Source: CAMAUF01 sp046152925 (GTDB taxonomy: Bacteria; Chloroflexota; Dehalococcoidia; Tepidiformales; Tepidiformaceae). Taken from it: a stretch of 8,847 bases of DNA. The notes below the pieces were generated by a model that was given only the letters and a program-made list of their open reading frames with translations, searched no databases and was not told the origin of the DNA. Positions 1 to 5,517 of the stretch are shown here, piece after piece. Every line of letters starts with the position of its first letter. The stretch's first letter is position 1. The translations under genes and the position numbers were made by a program. Where the stretch lies: NCBI GenBank assembly GCA_046152925.1, contig JBJXFX010000055.1, positions 1 through 8,847 on the forward strand. Direction: 5' to 3'.

Positions 1-339
1 GCGAACGAGAACCCCGTCTTCATCGCCTACCAGGGCGGTAAGGCGGTCGGGATGCAGACGTTCCTGCGGCCAGGGTTCACCCCGGGCGTCATCGACCATG
101 CGAGGGATGTGTACCTCTTCGAAGGGATCGTTGGGCAGCAGGCGCGGTCGGGCGGGATTGGGTCTGCGCTACTCTCGCACTCGATGCAGTGGGCGCGCGA
201 GGCTGGCCACCTCACGTCGAGCCTGCACTTCGCCGCCCAGAACTTCAGTGCCGCACCGTTCTGGCTGGGTCAGGGCTTCCGGCCGATCACGTACACGATG
301 CGGCGCGTCATCGACCAGCGGATCCTTTGGAATCGGTAG
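1..339 (+). CDS. GNAT-family N-acetyltransferase, C-terminal part (5' truncated)
   Basis: The frame is open from base 1 and ends with TAG at 337-339, giving 112 visible residues; the N-terminus lies upstream of the window. The acetyl-CoA-binding GNAT motif A is recognisable: a hydrophobic strand (YLFEGIVG, about residues 38-45) leads into the pyrophosphate loop RSGGIG (49-54, pattern RxxGxG) and helix ALLSHSMQWAREAG. Motif B follows as NFSAAPFWLGQGF (81-93), the usual N..A..FW...GF signature before the last strands. Family members move an acetyl group from acetyl-CoA to a primary amine, but substrate choice lies in the missing and variable parts, so none can be assigned. The next gene downstream is on the opposite strand and converges on this one. 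Confidence 0.85.
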   Translation, partial: ANENPVFIAYQGGKAVGMQTFLRPGFTPGVIDHARDVYLFEGIVGQQARSGGIGSALLSHSMQWAREAGHLTSSLHFAAQNFSAAPFWLGQGFRPITYTMRRVIDQRILWNR

Positions 340-429
340 GGGCGAGAGACGGTGGCATGAGTGCTAACTGCGCGGACGGCTACACCGACGATGAGTGCGA
401 TCAGGCCAACCAGCCGCGTGTGTGAGCGC

Positions 430-562
430 GCGGGTCCGTGATTGTTGAGGCGTAGCGCCACGGCGAACGATAGGCCGCCGTGACGCCAGCGGCGGCGTTC
501 GGCCCTGGGCCAAAGTGGTCCGACCACGGTGACAACCGCCGCCCCAACAATCGGGCACCCGC
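430..562. repeat. 133-bp imperfect inverted-repeat structure with 23-bp arms
   Basis: The arms are 430-452 and 540-562. GCGGGT (430-435) pairs with ACCCGC (557-562). GATTGTTG (440-447) pairs perfectly with CAACAATC (545-552). GGCG (449-452) pairs with CGCC (540-543). By hand this gives 19 Watson-Crick pairs of 23. A second stem lies inside, CACGGCG (459-465) with CGCCGTG (476-482), followed by short palindromes. It may be a structured transcript end, a REP/BIME-like extragenic element or a MITE remnant. I see no target-site duplication at its edges. Confidence 0.45.
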
Positions 563-578
563 CGGCTTACGCCGGCGG
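559..578. terminator. Perfect GC hairpin downstream of the duplicated-domain gene
   Basis: CCGCCGGC (559-566), loop TTAC (567-570), GCCGGCGG (571-578): an 8-bp perfect stem. It begins about 29 nt past the stop codon of the leftward gene at 607. Neither strand has a T-tract after it, so it is not a classical intrinsic terminator. It may block 3' exonucleases or be part of an extragenic repeat, and it overlaps the right arm of the larger inverted repeat. Confidence 0.4.
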
Positions 579-606
579 CTGTGACCCTCGCTCACGCTTG
601 GTCTCT

Positions 607-1260
607 CTACAGCAGGTTGCGGAGGAGCTGGACCTGGCTTGTGAGGAAGACCATCGACGACCGGGTGGCCGCACGCAGGCGGGCGAACTCGGTGTCCGTG
701 CTCGCTAACTCGTCGAAGTGTTCAAGTTCGGCCAGCGAGTCGAATTCGCCTACGACCGAGACGCCACTCGTCTGGCCCGTGACCGAGGACCAGACGCTGG
801 TGTGCGCGTCGATGCCGCGCTGCTTCTGGTACTCCAGCGCCTGCGAGATGGAGTAGACGAAATCGCGGTGGTGGCCGGCTTGGACTTCGCCGGTGAGCGT
901 TCGCATGAACTTGCGCGGCTCGGTTGCCTCCTCGGACGAGATCAATCCCTCAGAGTGATAGGAGAGCCGGTGCATGGACACGGCGGCCGAGTGGTAGACC
1001 ATCTGCTCGCGCACGGCGCGGCGCACACTGGCGAAGGCAGCGTCTTCAGCCGCGAGGTCCTGGAACTTCTCGAGCTCGTCGAGGGTGTCGAAGTCGCTCG
1101 CGATCATGACGGCATTGGTTTGGCCCGTCATCGAACCCCAGATGGTCGTGCGGGCGCGGATGCCGCGGTCCGATTGGTGGTCCCGGGCTTCGCGCATGGC
1201 GGAGAGGAAGCTCCCGGTTTTCCCTTGGGCGATGATGCCCGAGAAGATGCGGCGGTACAT
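607..1260 (-). CDS. Protein of two tandem dimeric alpha/beta-barrel-like domains, function unknown
   Basis: The 217-residue product has no signal peptide or membrane segment. It is an internal duplication: residues 32-101 align without gaps to 148-217, with about 30 of 70 positions identical. Both copies keep GIxAxT, W41/W157, TGQT (45-48 and 161-164), a [DE]FD[TS]L strand-helix junction and a helix ending in an MV pair. The roughly 100-residue unit with alternating strands and helices resembles the ferredoxin-like dimeric alpha/beta barrel (ABM, EthD, NIPSNAP type), so one chain could form the pseudo-dimer that such proteins usually make from two. The ATG at 1260 is chosen because GGAGGGG lies 7 nt upstream (1268-1274); a longer frame to 1335 has no such site. 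The gene is divergent from the CoA-transferase at 1361. No catalytic residues can be named. Confidence 0.8.
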   Translation of the reverse strand: MYRRIFSGIIAQGKTGSFLSAMREARDHQSDRGIRARTTIWGSMTGQTNAVMIASDFDTLDELEKFQDLAAEDAAFASVRRAVREQMVYHSAAVSMHRLSYHSEGLISSEEATEPRKFMRTLTGEVQAGHHRDFVYSISQALEYQKQRGIDAHTSVWSSVTGQTSGVSVVGEFDSLAELEHFDELASTDTEFARLRAATRSSMVFLTSQVQLLRNLL

Positions 1261-1275
1261 GCGAAGGCCCCTCCA

Positions 1276-1297
1276 GCCGTGCCTCCAGCGGCACGGC
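1276..1297 (-). promoter_or_regulatory. Leader hairpin just upstream of the Shine-Dalgarno of the 1260 gene
   Basis: GCCGTGCC (1276-1283), loop TCCAGC (1284-1289), GGCACGGC (1290-1297): a perfect 8-bp stem with a 6-nt loop. On the minus strand it ends two bases before the ribosome-binding site (1274-1268). The minus-strand sequence GCTGGAGG occurs twice, once starting in the hairpin loop and once as the actual Shine-Dalgarno, so the hairpin holds a decoy copy. A -10-like TAGACT (minus strand, 1306-1301) lies just upstream. It could be an operator or an mRNA leader element. Confidence 0.35.
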
Positions 1298-1348
1298 GCT
1301 AGTCTACCATCGCTTCGGGCAATGGCTGCGCCCATGGGGCGGCCACCC

Positions 1349-1354
1349 TAGAAT
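1349..1354 (+). promoter_or_regulatory. -10-like box TAGAAT, 6 nt before the CoA-transferase ATG
   Basis: TAGAAT differs from the consensus TATAAT at one base and is separated from the ATG at 1361 by exactly six bases (gccccg). Transcription would therefore begin at or next to the start codon, giving a leaderless mRNA. This agrees with the absence of any Shine-Dalgarno sequence before this gene. No good -35 is visible. Confidence 0.45.
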
Positions 1355-1360
1355 GCCCCG

Positions 1361-2551
1361 ATGCCAGGCCCGCTCGACGGAATCCGCGTCATTGACTTCT
1401 CCATCGTCGTCCAAGGCCCCCAGTGCGCGGTCATGCTCGCCGACCTCGGCGCCGACGTGATCAAGGTCGAGCGCCGCGACTACGGCGACCCTGCTCGGTC
1501 GATCCCGATGACCGCGACCGACCGGCGCAGCGCCTACTTCTACGCGTGTAACCGTGGCAAGCGCTCCGTCGGCCTCGACATCACGACCACCGAGGGCCGC
1601 GAGGTCGCGCTCCAGTTGGTCGAGACCGCCGAGGTCATGGTCAGTGCCTTCGTCCCAGGAGTCATGGAACGGCTGGGCCTTGGCTACGAGGCGTGCCGCG
1701 CGCGAAACCCCTCGCTCGTCTACGCGACGGCATCGGCGTTCGGCGCCGAGGGTCCGGATGCCTGGCGGAAGGGAGTCGACCTTGCGGGCCAGGCGGTAGG
1801 CGGCCTGATTTCGACCACCGGCCAGGATGGCGAGTTCCCAACACCCGTCGGCGCCGTGATTTCCGATAGTGCGGGCGGGATGACGCTGACGATGGGCATC
1901 CTCGCGGCGCTTTTCCACCGGCAGCGGACCGGCGAGGGCCAGAAGGTGGATGCTTCGCTGCTCGGTGGGCAAATCTGGCAGCAGGCCTCGGAGATCAGCT
2001 ATCAACTCCTCGCCGGCCGTAACTCCGAGCGAGCGAACAAGGGCCACGCGTTCCTTCACGCCGTCTACCGCGTCTTTGCGACGGCCGATGGCCATCTCGT
2101 GATGGCCGGCGTCGCGGAGCCGGAGCGCGAGGGCTTCTTGCGGGCGCTCGGCCACCCCGAACTCGCGGCCAGCCCGCTGTTCGCTTCGATGATGCACGTC
2201 CACGCAAACCGCCCCGCGGCGTACGCCGTCCTGGAGCCGATCTTCAAGGAGCGGACGACGGCGGCGTGGTGTGCGCGGCTTGCTGCCGAGGACCTTCGAT
2301 TCGCTCCGGTCAACGATTACGCATCGCTGGCGAATTACGAGCAGGCGTTCGCGAACGGCTACTTGCGCCGCGTGGAGCACCCAGAATGGGGGCCGATCAC
2401 GCAAATCGGGAGCCCGGTCTCGCTGAACGCGACGCCCGCGGCGCCGGGCCTTACGGCGCCCGAACTGGGCCAGCACACCGAGGAGCTCCTCGGCGAACTC
2501 GGCTACGACTGGGACGCGATCGTCGCTCTCCGCGCCCAGGGGGTGATTTAG
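1361..2551 (+). CDS. Class III (CaiB/BaiF family) CoA-transferase
   Basis: This 396-residue protein has the usual family length (about 380-430). Family members move CoA between carboxylic acids through an enzyme-bound aspartyl-CoA anhydride. Visible landmarks are the N-terminal GPLDGIRVIDFS and MLADLGADVIKVE (25-37), NRGKRSVGLDI (64-74), a GVDLAGQAVGG segment (138-148), and the nucleophile region ending AVISDSAGG. The aspartate there is D169, the same number as the known nucleophile of formyl-CoA transferase. Then come ILAALFHRQRTGEGQ (180-194) and a DLRFAPVND segment (311-319). The substrate pair (oxalate, carnitine, succinate, bile acid or other) cannot be told from these motifs. The ATG follows a -10-like box by 6 nt with no Shine-Dalgarno. 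The TAG stop overlaps the GTG start of the next gene by one base, so the two are probably an operon. Confidence 0.92.
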   Translation: MPGPLDGIRVIDFSIVVQGPQCAVMLADLGADVIKVERRDYGDPARSIPMTATDRRSAYFYACNRGKRSVGLDITTTEGREVALQLVETAEVMVSAFVPGVMERLGLGYEACRARNPSLVYATASAFGAEGPDAWRKGVDLAGQAVGGLISTTGQDGEFPTPVGAVISDSAGGMTLTMGILAALFHRQRTGEGQKVDASLLGGQIWQQASEISYQLLAGRNSERANKGHAFLHAVYRVFATADGHLVMAGVAEPEREGFLRALGHPELAASPLFASMMHVHANRPAAYAVLEPIFKERTTAAWCARLAAEDLRFAPVNDYASLANYEQAFANGYLRRVEHPEWGPITQIGSPVSLNATPAAPGLTAPELGQHTEELLGELGYDWDAIVALRAQGVI

Positions 2552-2847
2552 TGGCCTTGTACGTGGCGTATTTCAAGTTCAAGCCCGGCTCCACCATCCT
2601 CTCGGGGATGCAGGCGTTCGAGCGCCGCAAGACGTTCGAACACCCGCATCAGGCTACGCTGGTCGGCGAATTCTGGGTCAACGCGCCGCCAGACCAGCCC
2701 CAGGTCGTGGTGATCTGGGAGGCAGACGACGAAGGCCCCGGCGACTACTATCTTGCGGCCTGGGACGACCTCTTCGACATCACGATCGCGAACGCGACGC
2801 GGCCCGTGAGCGAACTCCCGGAGACTCTCCCCGACTTGAAGGCATGA
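2551..2847 (+). CDS. Small DUF3303-like protein, translationally coupled to the CoA-transferase
   Basis: The 98-residue product starts at GTG 2551, sharing its G with the preceding TAG (TAGTG). AGGGGG at 2538-2543, 7 nt upstream and inside the CoA-transferase coding end, serves as ribosome-binding site. The pattern is a first strand YVAYFKFKPG, a helix, a strand GEFWVNAP, a strand QVVVIWEADD (about 50-59), then YYLAAWDDLFDITI (66-79) and PVSELPE. The acidic strand followed by W.DL.D and a closing strand resembles DUF3303 proteins, which adopt a single dimeric alpha/beta-barrel fold. The family's molecular role is unknown to me. Coupling to a CoA-transferase suggests work on the same substrate, which is inference only. 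The end of the gene, including its TGA, lies in the first heptamer of the repeat array at 2840. Confidence 0.78.
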   Translation: MALYVAYFKFKPGSTILSGMQAFERRKTFEHPHQATLVGEFWVNAPPDQPQVVVIWEADDEGPGDYYLAAWDDLFDITIANATRPVSELPETLPDLKA

Positions 2848-2904
2848 GGCATGAGGCATGAGGTATGCGTTCCACTCGTGCCTCGTCCCTCATACCTCAT
2901 GCCT
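2840..2904. repeat. Mirrored heptamer arrays between convergent genes
   Basis: Reading rightward, 2840-2867 is four heptamers: AGGCATG three times, then AGGTATG. Reading leftward from 2904, 2904-2877 is four more: AGGCATG, AGGTATG, AGGGACG, AGGCACG, followed by a decayed AGTGGAA. The inner two forward copies (2854-2867) and the outer two reverse copies (2891-2904) form a perfect 14-bp inverted repeat with a 23-nt loop. The first forward unit includes the TGA stop (2845-2847) of the upstream gene, and the last reverse unit ends 6 bp before the crotonase stop (2911). A two-way transcript terminator is plausible, though there is no T-tract. Confidence 0.75.
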
Positions 2905-2910
2905 AGCGGA

Positions 2911-3714
2911 CTACCGCCCCTTGAACGAAGGCTCGCGGCGTTCGGCGAACGAGGCCAGGCCCTCTTTGAAGTCCTCGGAGCCGAAGAGCGGGAGGAGTTG
3001 CAGGTAGATGTGGTCGACGGCGGCTTCGAAGGGCTCTTCCATGCCGAGGCGCATCATCCGCTTCGTGGATTGCACGCTGAGAGGCGCGTTCTTGGCGATC
3101 TGGCGGGCCCAGCGCTTCGTCTCGGTCATCAGGTCGTCGTGCGGGACCACCTTGTTCACGAGCCCGAGTTCGAGCGACTTCTCGGCGGAGAGGACATCGC
3201 CCATGAAGGCGACCTCGGCCGCGCGCGCCCAGCCCAGCAGCCGCGGGAGGTACCAGCAGCCGCCGGACTCCGGGAGCACGCCGCGCTTGGCGAAGACGGC
3301 GCCCATCTTCGCGTTCTCGCTCGCGATGCGGATGTCGCAGCCGAGCGCCATGTCCATGCCGTAGCCGGCCGCGGCGCCATTGAGGGCCGCGATCATCGGC
3401 TTGTCCATGCGGTTGATCACGATTGGCGGCGAGTTGTGGAGGTCGAAGAGCTGGTAGCCGCGGCGCGAACCAACGCCGTTGCCTTCGGTCTGCTGCTTGA
3501 GGTCGAGGCCGCTACAGAAGCCGCGGCCTGCGCCGGTGAGGACGACGACGCGGATATCGGGGTCGATGTTCGCCTGCTGGAGGACGCGGGACATCTCGCC
3601 GAGCATGGGCCCGTTGATCGCGTTCATGCGGTCGGGCCGGTTCATCGTGATGGTGAGGATGCCATCGCCGTCGAGGTCGACCAGAAGCTCGTCGGTCGCG
3701 GAGGTATAGGACAT
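2911..3714 (-). CDS. Enoyl-CoA hydratase/isomerase (crotonase) family protein
   Basis: This 267-residue protein has crotonase-typical length and motifs: N-terminal MNRPDRMNAIN (24-34), GRGFCSGLDL (63-72) supplying the first oxyanion-hole amide, LNGAAAGYGMDMALGCDIRIAS (111-132) supplying the second, and LGLVNKVV (183-190). ATG 3714 is chosen over an in-frame ATG at 3753 because GGAG (3723-3726) lies 8 nt upstream and the family N-terminus starts here. Aligned by eye with rat hydratase, the two catalytic glutamates are absent: E144 is D121 and E164 is F141. An acid, E149 in VLPESGG, stands where PaaG-type isomerases have Asp in IPDCGG. This favours isomerase or other crotonase chemistry over simple hydration. 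It is the last gene of the leftward cluster, 63 bp after the VanY-like gene. Confidence 0.9.
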   Translation of the reverse strand: MSYTSATDELLVDLDGDGILTITMNRPDRMNAINGPMLGEMSRVLQQANIDPDIRVVVLTGAGRGFCSGLDLKQQTEGNGVGSRRGYQLFDLHNSPPIVINRMDKPMIAALNGAAAGYGMDMALGCDIRIASENAKMGAVFAKRGVLPESGGCWYLPRLLGWARAAEVAFMGDVLSAEKSLELGLVNKVVPHDDLMTETKRWARQIAKNAPLSVQSTKRMMRLGMEEPFEAAVDHIYLQLLPLFGSEDFKEGLASFAERREPSFKGR

Positions 3715-3777
3715 GGTTTGGACTCCGGGAAGGTGATGCGGCGAGTGTGTCACCGGCGTCCTACGGCCGCAACCGGG

Positions 3778-4683
3778 TTAGCCCCCGAGGATTTCGTGGA
3801 GGGTGCGGCCGCTGGATTTCACCTGGCCCGCGACCCCAACCCCGACGAAGCGGAGGTGCCAGGGTTCGTAGGCATAGCCCGTGATCCCCTCTTTGCCGGC
3901 TGGGTAGCTGACGACGAAGCCGAAGCGGTGCGCGTTCTCCGCCACCCAGGCGGCCTCGTCGGTGCCCGCGAACGCTTCGAGGCCGAAGCCCGCGCTCGCG
4001 CTGGAGACATCGACGGTCGTGCCGAGTTGGTGCTCGCTGTGCCCGGGCTTGGCGCTCACGCGGTCGGCGTACTCTTGGCCGAACTGGTTCACGTTCGACT
4101 GGTAGGCCGCAATTTGGCTGTTGTAGCTGCGATAGGCGCTGACCGCGACCAATTCGAAGCCGTCCGTCTCGGCGGCCGCGACGAGTTGGGCGAACGCGGA
4201 GGCGGCACCGGCGCGGAGGTACTGCTCGCCGTTGGCGGCCGCGAGTTGGACCAGGTCGCCGGGTGCGCAGTTCTCAGCGAGGCGGTTCTTCTTGTTCACC
4301 GCCGCGAGGATGTCACCGCAGGGAAGGACGTTGGCAGAGTCGGGCGTGCGTGTGGGCGGGACCGCTGTGCCGCCTCCCTGAGCCACGGTCGTGGCCGCGG
4401 GCTGGGTCGCGGAAGCGGTGGCTTCGGCCGTGACCGTCGCGGAACTCGTGCCCGGCGGGCCTGGGGTGGTGGTAACCGCAGCGGTCTCGCGCGTGGGCAC
4501 CGTGCCGGCCGGGTCCGTGGTGGCGGGAAGCTGCGGGTTGGCGGAGCCACATGCGGCGCCCGCAACGAGCGCCAGGCCGATCGCGGCGGCAATGAGCACC
4601 GAGGCGATGGCAAGATAGAAGAGGCCGTCCCAACGTTCCGATGCCGTTTCGCCGCTCCTCGATCGCGCCTGTCGGGCCTCCAT
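3778..4683 (-). CDS. VanY-like D-alanyl-D-alanine carboxypeptidase (peptidase M15B), membrane-anchored
   Basis: Numbering is from the ATG at 4683 (301 residues). A short basic N-terminus leads into one hydrophobic segment (about 21-45) ending GAAC, an imperfect lipobox, so the protein is exported and held by a membrane anchor or lipid. A Thr/Pro/Ala-rich linker (about 48-117) follows, then the catalytic domain. Zinc and active-site motifs are all present: AYRSY (184-188), PGHSEHQLGTTVD with H218 and D225, and EPWH with general base E273 and ligand H276. M15B enzymes cut the terminal D-Ala of peptidoglycan stem peptides. Two cysteines, C122 and C139, could form a disulfide. ATG 4683 is preferred over GTG 4692 because AAGGTG lies 6 nt upstream of it. 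The gene begins 33 bp after the upstream hydrolase. No vanR/S/H/A/X genes are near, so a housekeeping wall role is likelier than glycopeptide resistance. Confidence 0.9.
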   Translation of the reverse strand: MEARQARSRSGETASERWDGLFYLAIASVLIAAAIGLALVAGAACGSANPQLPATTDPAGTVPTRETAAVTTTPGPPGTSSATVTAEATASATQPAATTVAQGGGTAVPPTRTPDSANVLPCGDILAAVNKKNRLAENCAPGDLVQLAAANGEQYLRAGAASAFAQLVAAAETDGFELVAVSAYRSYNSQIAAYQSNVNQFGQEYADRVSAKPGHSEHQLGTTVDVSSASAGFGLEAFAGTDEAAWVAENAHRFGFVVSYPAGKEGITGYAYEPWHLRFVGVGVAGQVKSSGRTLHEILGG

Positions 4684-4716
4684 CGCCCTCACCTTAGCCC
4701 GGCTGCGGCTTGCAGC

Positions 4717-5517
4717 CTACCGCAGGCCAAGCTTCTCCAGCCGCGGGTCGCGTTCGACATCGTCGAGGAAGGCCCGCAGGAGCGCGTTGGTGACCTCCGG
4801 CCGTTCGAGTTGGAAGAAGTGGCCGGCGCCGGCGACCTTCTCGTGCCGGAGAAACATGCAGGCGTCGTAGAGCCAGGCCTGCGGGATCAGCGCACCGTCG
4901 GCCCAGATTGCCATGAACGGCTTGCGGTCGGCCGCCCGGACGAGTTCGCGCATGCCCTCAGGCCCCGGGTCGTCGGCCATCATGCCGCCAGCGACCTCTG
5001 GCGGGCAGCCAAGCATCATGGCGCGGACGGCCTCCTGGACCTCGGGGGTTGACGCCTCGCCCCAGAACCGGTCGATGAGGCCGGCGAGGGGCTCCGTGCT
5101 GTCCGCGGCTTCGATTGCGGCGCGAAGTTCGGCGCCGCCGAGGCCCTTTCGCCCGAGCGGTGAATCGCCGGCCACGACGCCGAGCACGAGTTCGGGGTAG
5201 CGCTGGTTCACTTCGAGCGCGGTGAACCCGCCGAGGCTGTGCCCCACGAGGATGGACGGGCCGAGCGCAAGCGCCCGCATGAGCGACGCGACGTCCTCGG
5301 CCTGCTGAAAGATTCCGTACGGCGGGACGGCATCCGACGCCCCGCGGCCACGGAGGTCGACACTCACGCAACGATGGTCGCGGCTGAGGTCGGCCACCTG
5401 CGGCGCCCAGGCGGACCGTTCACAGGCGAGGCCGTGGATGAAGACGAACGGCGGTCCGCCTGTGCCCACGTCGTCGTAGTCGAGTGCCACGCCTGGGGCG
5501 ACTGCTAGCCGCGCCAT
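4717..5517 (-). CDS. Alpha/beta-fold hydrolase
   Basis: This 266-residue protein is a compact cytoplasmic alpha/beta-hydrolase without signal peptide. Motifs in order are FVFIHGLACERSAW (24-37) with the HG oxyanion loop, VDLRGRGASD (53-62), nucleophile elbow GHSLGG with S94 (92-97), and GAGHFFQLERPE with catalytic H233. The acid is probably D207 in IWADG, although the usual GxxD spacing is not exact; D118 in GDSP is an alternative. Members include esterases, lactonases and C-C bond hydrolases, so no substrate is given. ATG 5517 lies 13 bp inside the end of the upstream hydrolase gene, with GAAAGG 9 nt before it (5527-5532), so translation is probably coupled. The two neighbouring hydrolases look quite different outside the catalytic motifs, so a recent duplication is unlikely. 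Confidence 0.88.
   Translation of the reverse strand: MARLAVAPGVALDYDDVGTGGPPFVFIHGLACERSAWAPQVADLSRDHRCVSVDLRGRGASDAVPPYGIFQQAEDVASLMRALALGPSILVGHSLGGFTALEVNQRYPELVLGVVAGDSPLGRKGLGGAELRAAIEAADSTEPLAGLIDRFWGEASTPEVQEAVRAMMLGCPPEVAGGMMADDPGPEGMRELVRAADRKPFMAIWADGALIPQAWLYDACMFLRHEKVAGAGHFFQLERPEVTNALLRAFLDDVERDPRLEKLGLR

Larger units (their letters stand above)
340..606. other. Non-coding interval between convergent genes, rich in inverted repeats
   Basis: No credible gene is seen in these 267 bases. The only ATG-started frame that begins inside the first part is 22 codons (357-425) with no Shine-Dalgarno sequence. I found no tRNA-like cloverleaf. The interval holds a large imperfect inverted repeat (430-562), a nested stem (459-465 with 476-482), a short palindrome GTGGTC-c-GACCAC (515-527) and a perfect 8-bp GC hairpin (559-578). 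It lies between the 3' ends of the acetyltransferase (+) and the duplicated-domain gene (-), so transcription termination is one plausible role. Confidence 0.6.

Noticed and set aside
357..425. 22-codon ATG frame in the non-coding interval
   Set aside because: Too short, no ribosome-binding site, and no similarity to a known leader peptide.
340..606. tRNA or CRISPR array in the long non-coding interval
   Set aside because: No cloverleaf with a T-loop consensus and no regularly spaced direct repeats were found; only inverted repeats are present.
718..1302. 194-codon open frame on the + strand opposite the duplicated-domain gene
   Set aside because: The minus-strand gene shows an internal repeat conserved at protein level and a strong ribosome-binding site; the + frame has neither.
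1304..2476. 390-codon open frame on the - strand opposite the CoA-transferase
   Set aside because: The + strand encodes an unmistakable CaiB-family protein. The antisense translation is Arg-rich with no motif or ribosome-binding site.
3778..4683. Glycopeptide (vancomycin) resistance determinant
   Set aside because: A lone VanY-like carboxypeptidase without vanH/A/X or vanR/S neighbours is common in ordinary cell-wall metabolism.
2851..5052. Very long open frame on the + strand (733 codons)
   Set aside because: It lies antisense to the crotonase, VanY-like and hydrolase genes, all of which have clear family motifs. Its translation is Arg/Gly/Ala/Val-rich with no recognisable domain, typical of antisense shadow in GC-rich DNA.
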